NCBI GenBank assembly: GCA_021827445.1
Contig: JAKAVW010000011.1
Location: forward strand, 1 to 23,377
Direction: 5' to 3'
DNA length: 23,377 nucleotides
Origin: Pseudomonadota bacterium
GTDB taxonomy: Bacteria > Pseudomonadota > Gammaproteobacteria > Acidithiobacillales > Acidithiobacillaceae
The position numbers were made by a program, and so were the translations under genes. Of the stretch, positions 21,843 through 23,377 are shown piece by piece; the stretch's first letter is position 1; every line of letters begins with the position of its first letter. Below the pieces are notes generated by a model. That model saw only the letters and a list, made by a program, of their open reading frames with translations, had not been told where the DNA came from and did no database searches.

Positions 21843-23377
21843 GGCCGTCGCCCGCGCGCCTGGACCGGAGGATGCGCGGGTGCAGGCCGTGTTTCGTGCG
21901 CCTGCGTCATGCCCCGCTCCGCCCGGAGCTCCTCCGCCGTCCGTAAGGACACCCGGGTTCCCGTCGGAATCAGGGTGGATCCCGTGTCATCGCCTTCGGG
22001 ATCCCCAAAACGAATGCGTACGGGATTTTTCAGGCCGATCCGATCGCCCGGGAACTCGACGGAATGCACGGTCATCCAGTGATTCCCTTCCCGGATCCGG
22101 TCACCGGGCTGCAGGTGCTCGACGGGGATTTCCCTGGAATTGCCCAGTTCCCTCTTCGGGCCACGATCCGCCACCTGCAGGATGCCCTCGGCGCTGGGCG
22201 TGACCGTGACGGTGTGGCCGATCATTTTCCGGATGGCGTCCTGATGCGCCGGGTCAGGATCCCGACCGGAGACCAGCAGGGGCTGTCCCGCGCTCTGGAT
22301 TTCCAGCACGTTCGTGTCGTGGATGTGGATCAGATTGCCGGTGATCTGCTCCGCCCCTTTCTGTTCCATGTTTCTGTATGGCATCAGACCAAAGGGAATT
22401 GCGGGGGAGGCAAAGATGTCCTTCGCGGGAGTGACCCCCAGTTCCGGGTTATGGATGCTCAATACCCGGCCATCGCCGCTGATGGACACTTCGATGGGTT
22501 TCTCCAGGGACTTGCGCAGATAATCGTCCCCCAGGGAATCCGCCAGGAACTGCTTGCCGATCTCGACGCTGACCGGGCCGAATTCCCGGGTATCCAGCAG
22601 CACGGCGTACTTCTCGTAATCCCGCAGTATCCCGGAAATGCGCTGACGAGGATGCGCCCGAATTTCCAGGATCGGCTTGTCCGGATCGATGGGCTCCTGG
22701 CGCACATGGTCCGCGAGATCTGTGCGATGGGTGAGGACGACCTTGTGGTGGATATCCCTGGCTTGCTCGCCGGGAACCGGCAGGGGCCGCGTGGGTACGC
22801 CACGGGCGGTTTCGACCACGGTGAGCACGGCATGTGCGGCTCTGGCGCGGGAATCGTCCATGCCCATGCTGCGTTGGTACGCATCGGTCCGCGGATCGAT
22901 GGCGTCCAGATCCGGCCCGGGTTGGACAGCGCCAGGGATGTGCTCCATCATCTGGTCCGGCAGCACCGTGGGCGCGATGTGGTCCGCCCCGTCCATGCCG
23001 GGGGTGCCGTTGAACCACCGGTAGATGCGCCGCAGCCGCGTCGCTTCACCGGGCCGGGCGTCGTCGAGCACCACGCCTTCGCGCTCTGTGCCGGTCTCAT
23101 CCTGGTACCACACATAATCGCCACGGGACACCGCCGGGCCTTTCGCTTCCAGACCCCGATCCGGGGCAAAATACCGGTCATAACCGCGAATGGGGGATTC
23201 GTCCCCGTCGAACACCTCCCGGCTGAAGTCCTCAGCTTTCAGATCCCTGCCGAGCGCTTTTCCCAAGGCGTGGTGGAACAGCAGGGCATCCCGGTCTTCT
23301 TCGAGAAAGACCCGGCTTCCTTTCTGGTAGGAAGCGACACTGATCAGGCCATCGATGTCCAGTGCCTGGATGTCGGA
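21839..23377 (-). CDS. Large unrecognised protein of the conjugative element, C-terminal 512 residues (5' end outside window)
   Basis: The frame stays open to the window edge, so the apparent starts near 23266 are internal. The visible part is soluble, rich in Asp, Gly, Pro and Arg, with no signal peptide or membrane segment. Beta-rich pieces recur that look like small SH3-like or substrate-binding modules: SRGDYVWYQDETGTEREGVV, EKPIEVSISGDGRVLSIHNP, and LQPGDRIREGNHWMTVHSVE with its following strands. It ends in a Pro/Ala/Arg tail. I do not recognise a catalytic motif. Multi-module, long cytosolic proteins of this kind occur on conjugative elements as accessory or transferred proteins, but no specific assignment is justified. 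Coupled by ATGA to the mini-ORF that follows. Confidence 0.6.
   Translation of the reverse strand, partial: SDIQALDIDGLISVASYQKGSRVFLEEDRDALLFHHALGKALGRDLKAEDFSREVFDGDESPIRGYDRYFAPDRGLEAKGPAVSRGDYVWYQDETGTEREGVVLDDARPGEATRLRRIYRWFNGTPGMDGADHIAPTVLPDQMMEHIPGAVQPGPDLDAIDPRTDAYQRSMGMDDSRARAAHAVLTVVETARGVPTRPLPVPGEQARDIHHKVVLTHRTDLADHVRQEPIDPDKPILEIRAHPRQRISGILRDYEKYAVLLDTREFGPVSVEIGKQFLADSLGDDYLRKSLEKPIEVSISGDGRVLSIHNPELGVTPAKDIFASPAIPFGLMPYRNMEQKGAEQITGNLIHIHDTNVLEIQSAGQPLLVSGRDPDPAHQDAIRKMIGHTVTVTPSAEGILQVADRGPKRELGNSREIPVEHLQPGDRIREGNHWMTVHSVEFPGDRIGLKNPVRIRFGDPEGDDTGSTLIPTGTRVSLRTAEELRAERGMTQAHETRPAPAHPPVQARGRRP

Noticed and set aside
1..23377. CRISPR arrays, tRNA or rRNA genes
   Set aside because: No regularly spaced repeats and no tRNA-like or rRNA-like segments were recognised; the repeats seen are short hairpins or codon repeats.

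Overview
The window looks like part of an integrated conjugative element or plasmid from a GC-rich gammaproteobacterium-like host. An acidophilic sulfur oxidiser such as Acidithiobacillus is a guess from general feel only; no rRNA or tRNA is present to test it. The core machinery is a MOBF (TrwC/TraI-type) relaxase-helicase plus several components of a type IVB (Dot/Icm, IncI-like, MPF_I) secretion system. Embedded among these is a visibly AT-richer island of six genes related to nucleotide and NAD-based immunity.

Layout. 1-297 (-) is the N-terminal part of a type I restriction-modification methyltransferase (hsdM) with a readable sigma70-type promoter. 298-1166 is a non-coding stretch of about 870 bp. 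It holds that promoter, a terminator-like hairpin, a group II intron domain V-like remnant and inverted repeats just before the relaxase, which make it a reasonable place to look for oriT. 1167-3896 (+) is the relaxase. 4014-9992 (-) is a compact, largely translationally coupled run: a small 3-TM protein, DotA/TraY, a Pro/Ala-rich protein, DotI/IcmL, a 20-codon mini-ORF, an exported Cys-containing protein, a probable lipoprotein, a small cytosolic protein and a small exported repeat-rich protein. 10136-11863 (+) is an unrecognised 575-aa protein, divergent from that run.

12084-17117 (-) is the island. Its upstream pair encodes a tandem TIR-like protein with an intact WCxxE-type catalytic glutamate and a SLOG-family protein, overlapping by ATGA. 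This resembles a Thoeris logic split over two genes. Its downstream quartet encodes a small ThsB-like (DUF1863/MTH538-type) TIR protein, an Nmad2-like nucleotide-modification-associated protein, a MazG pyrophosphohydrolase with a C-terminal His/Glu-rich domain, and a UNG-like uracil-DNA-glycosylase superfamily protein. The quartet reads as one operon with gaps of 9, 28 and 11 bp. Together the six genes combine NAD-directed TIR enzymes, a nucleotide-signal sensor fold, dNTP-pool surveillance and base excision. This is the best candidate in the window for an undescribed system.

17364-23377 (-) returns to conjugation genes: DotL/IcmO (coupling ATPase), DotM/IcmP, a 2-TM protein, a 203-aa protein, a 25-codon mini-ORF and the 3' part of a large unrecognised gene that runs off the window. 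The rest of the T4BSS core (DotB, C, D, G, H, O) is not here. Most other long open frames in the window are antisense shadows caused by high GC.
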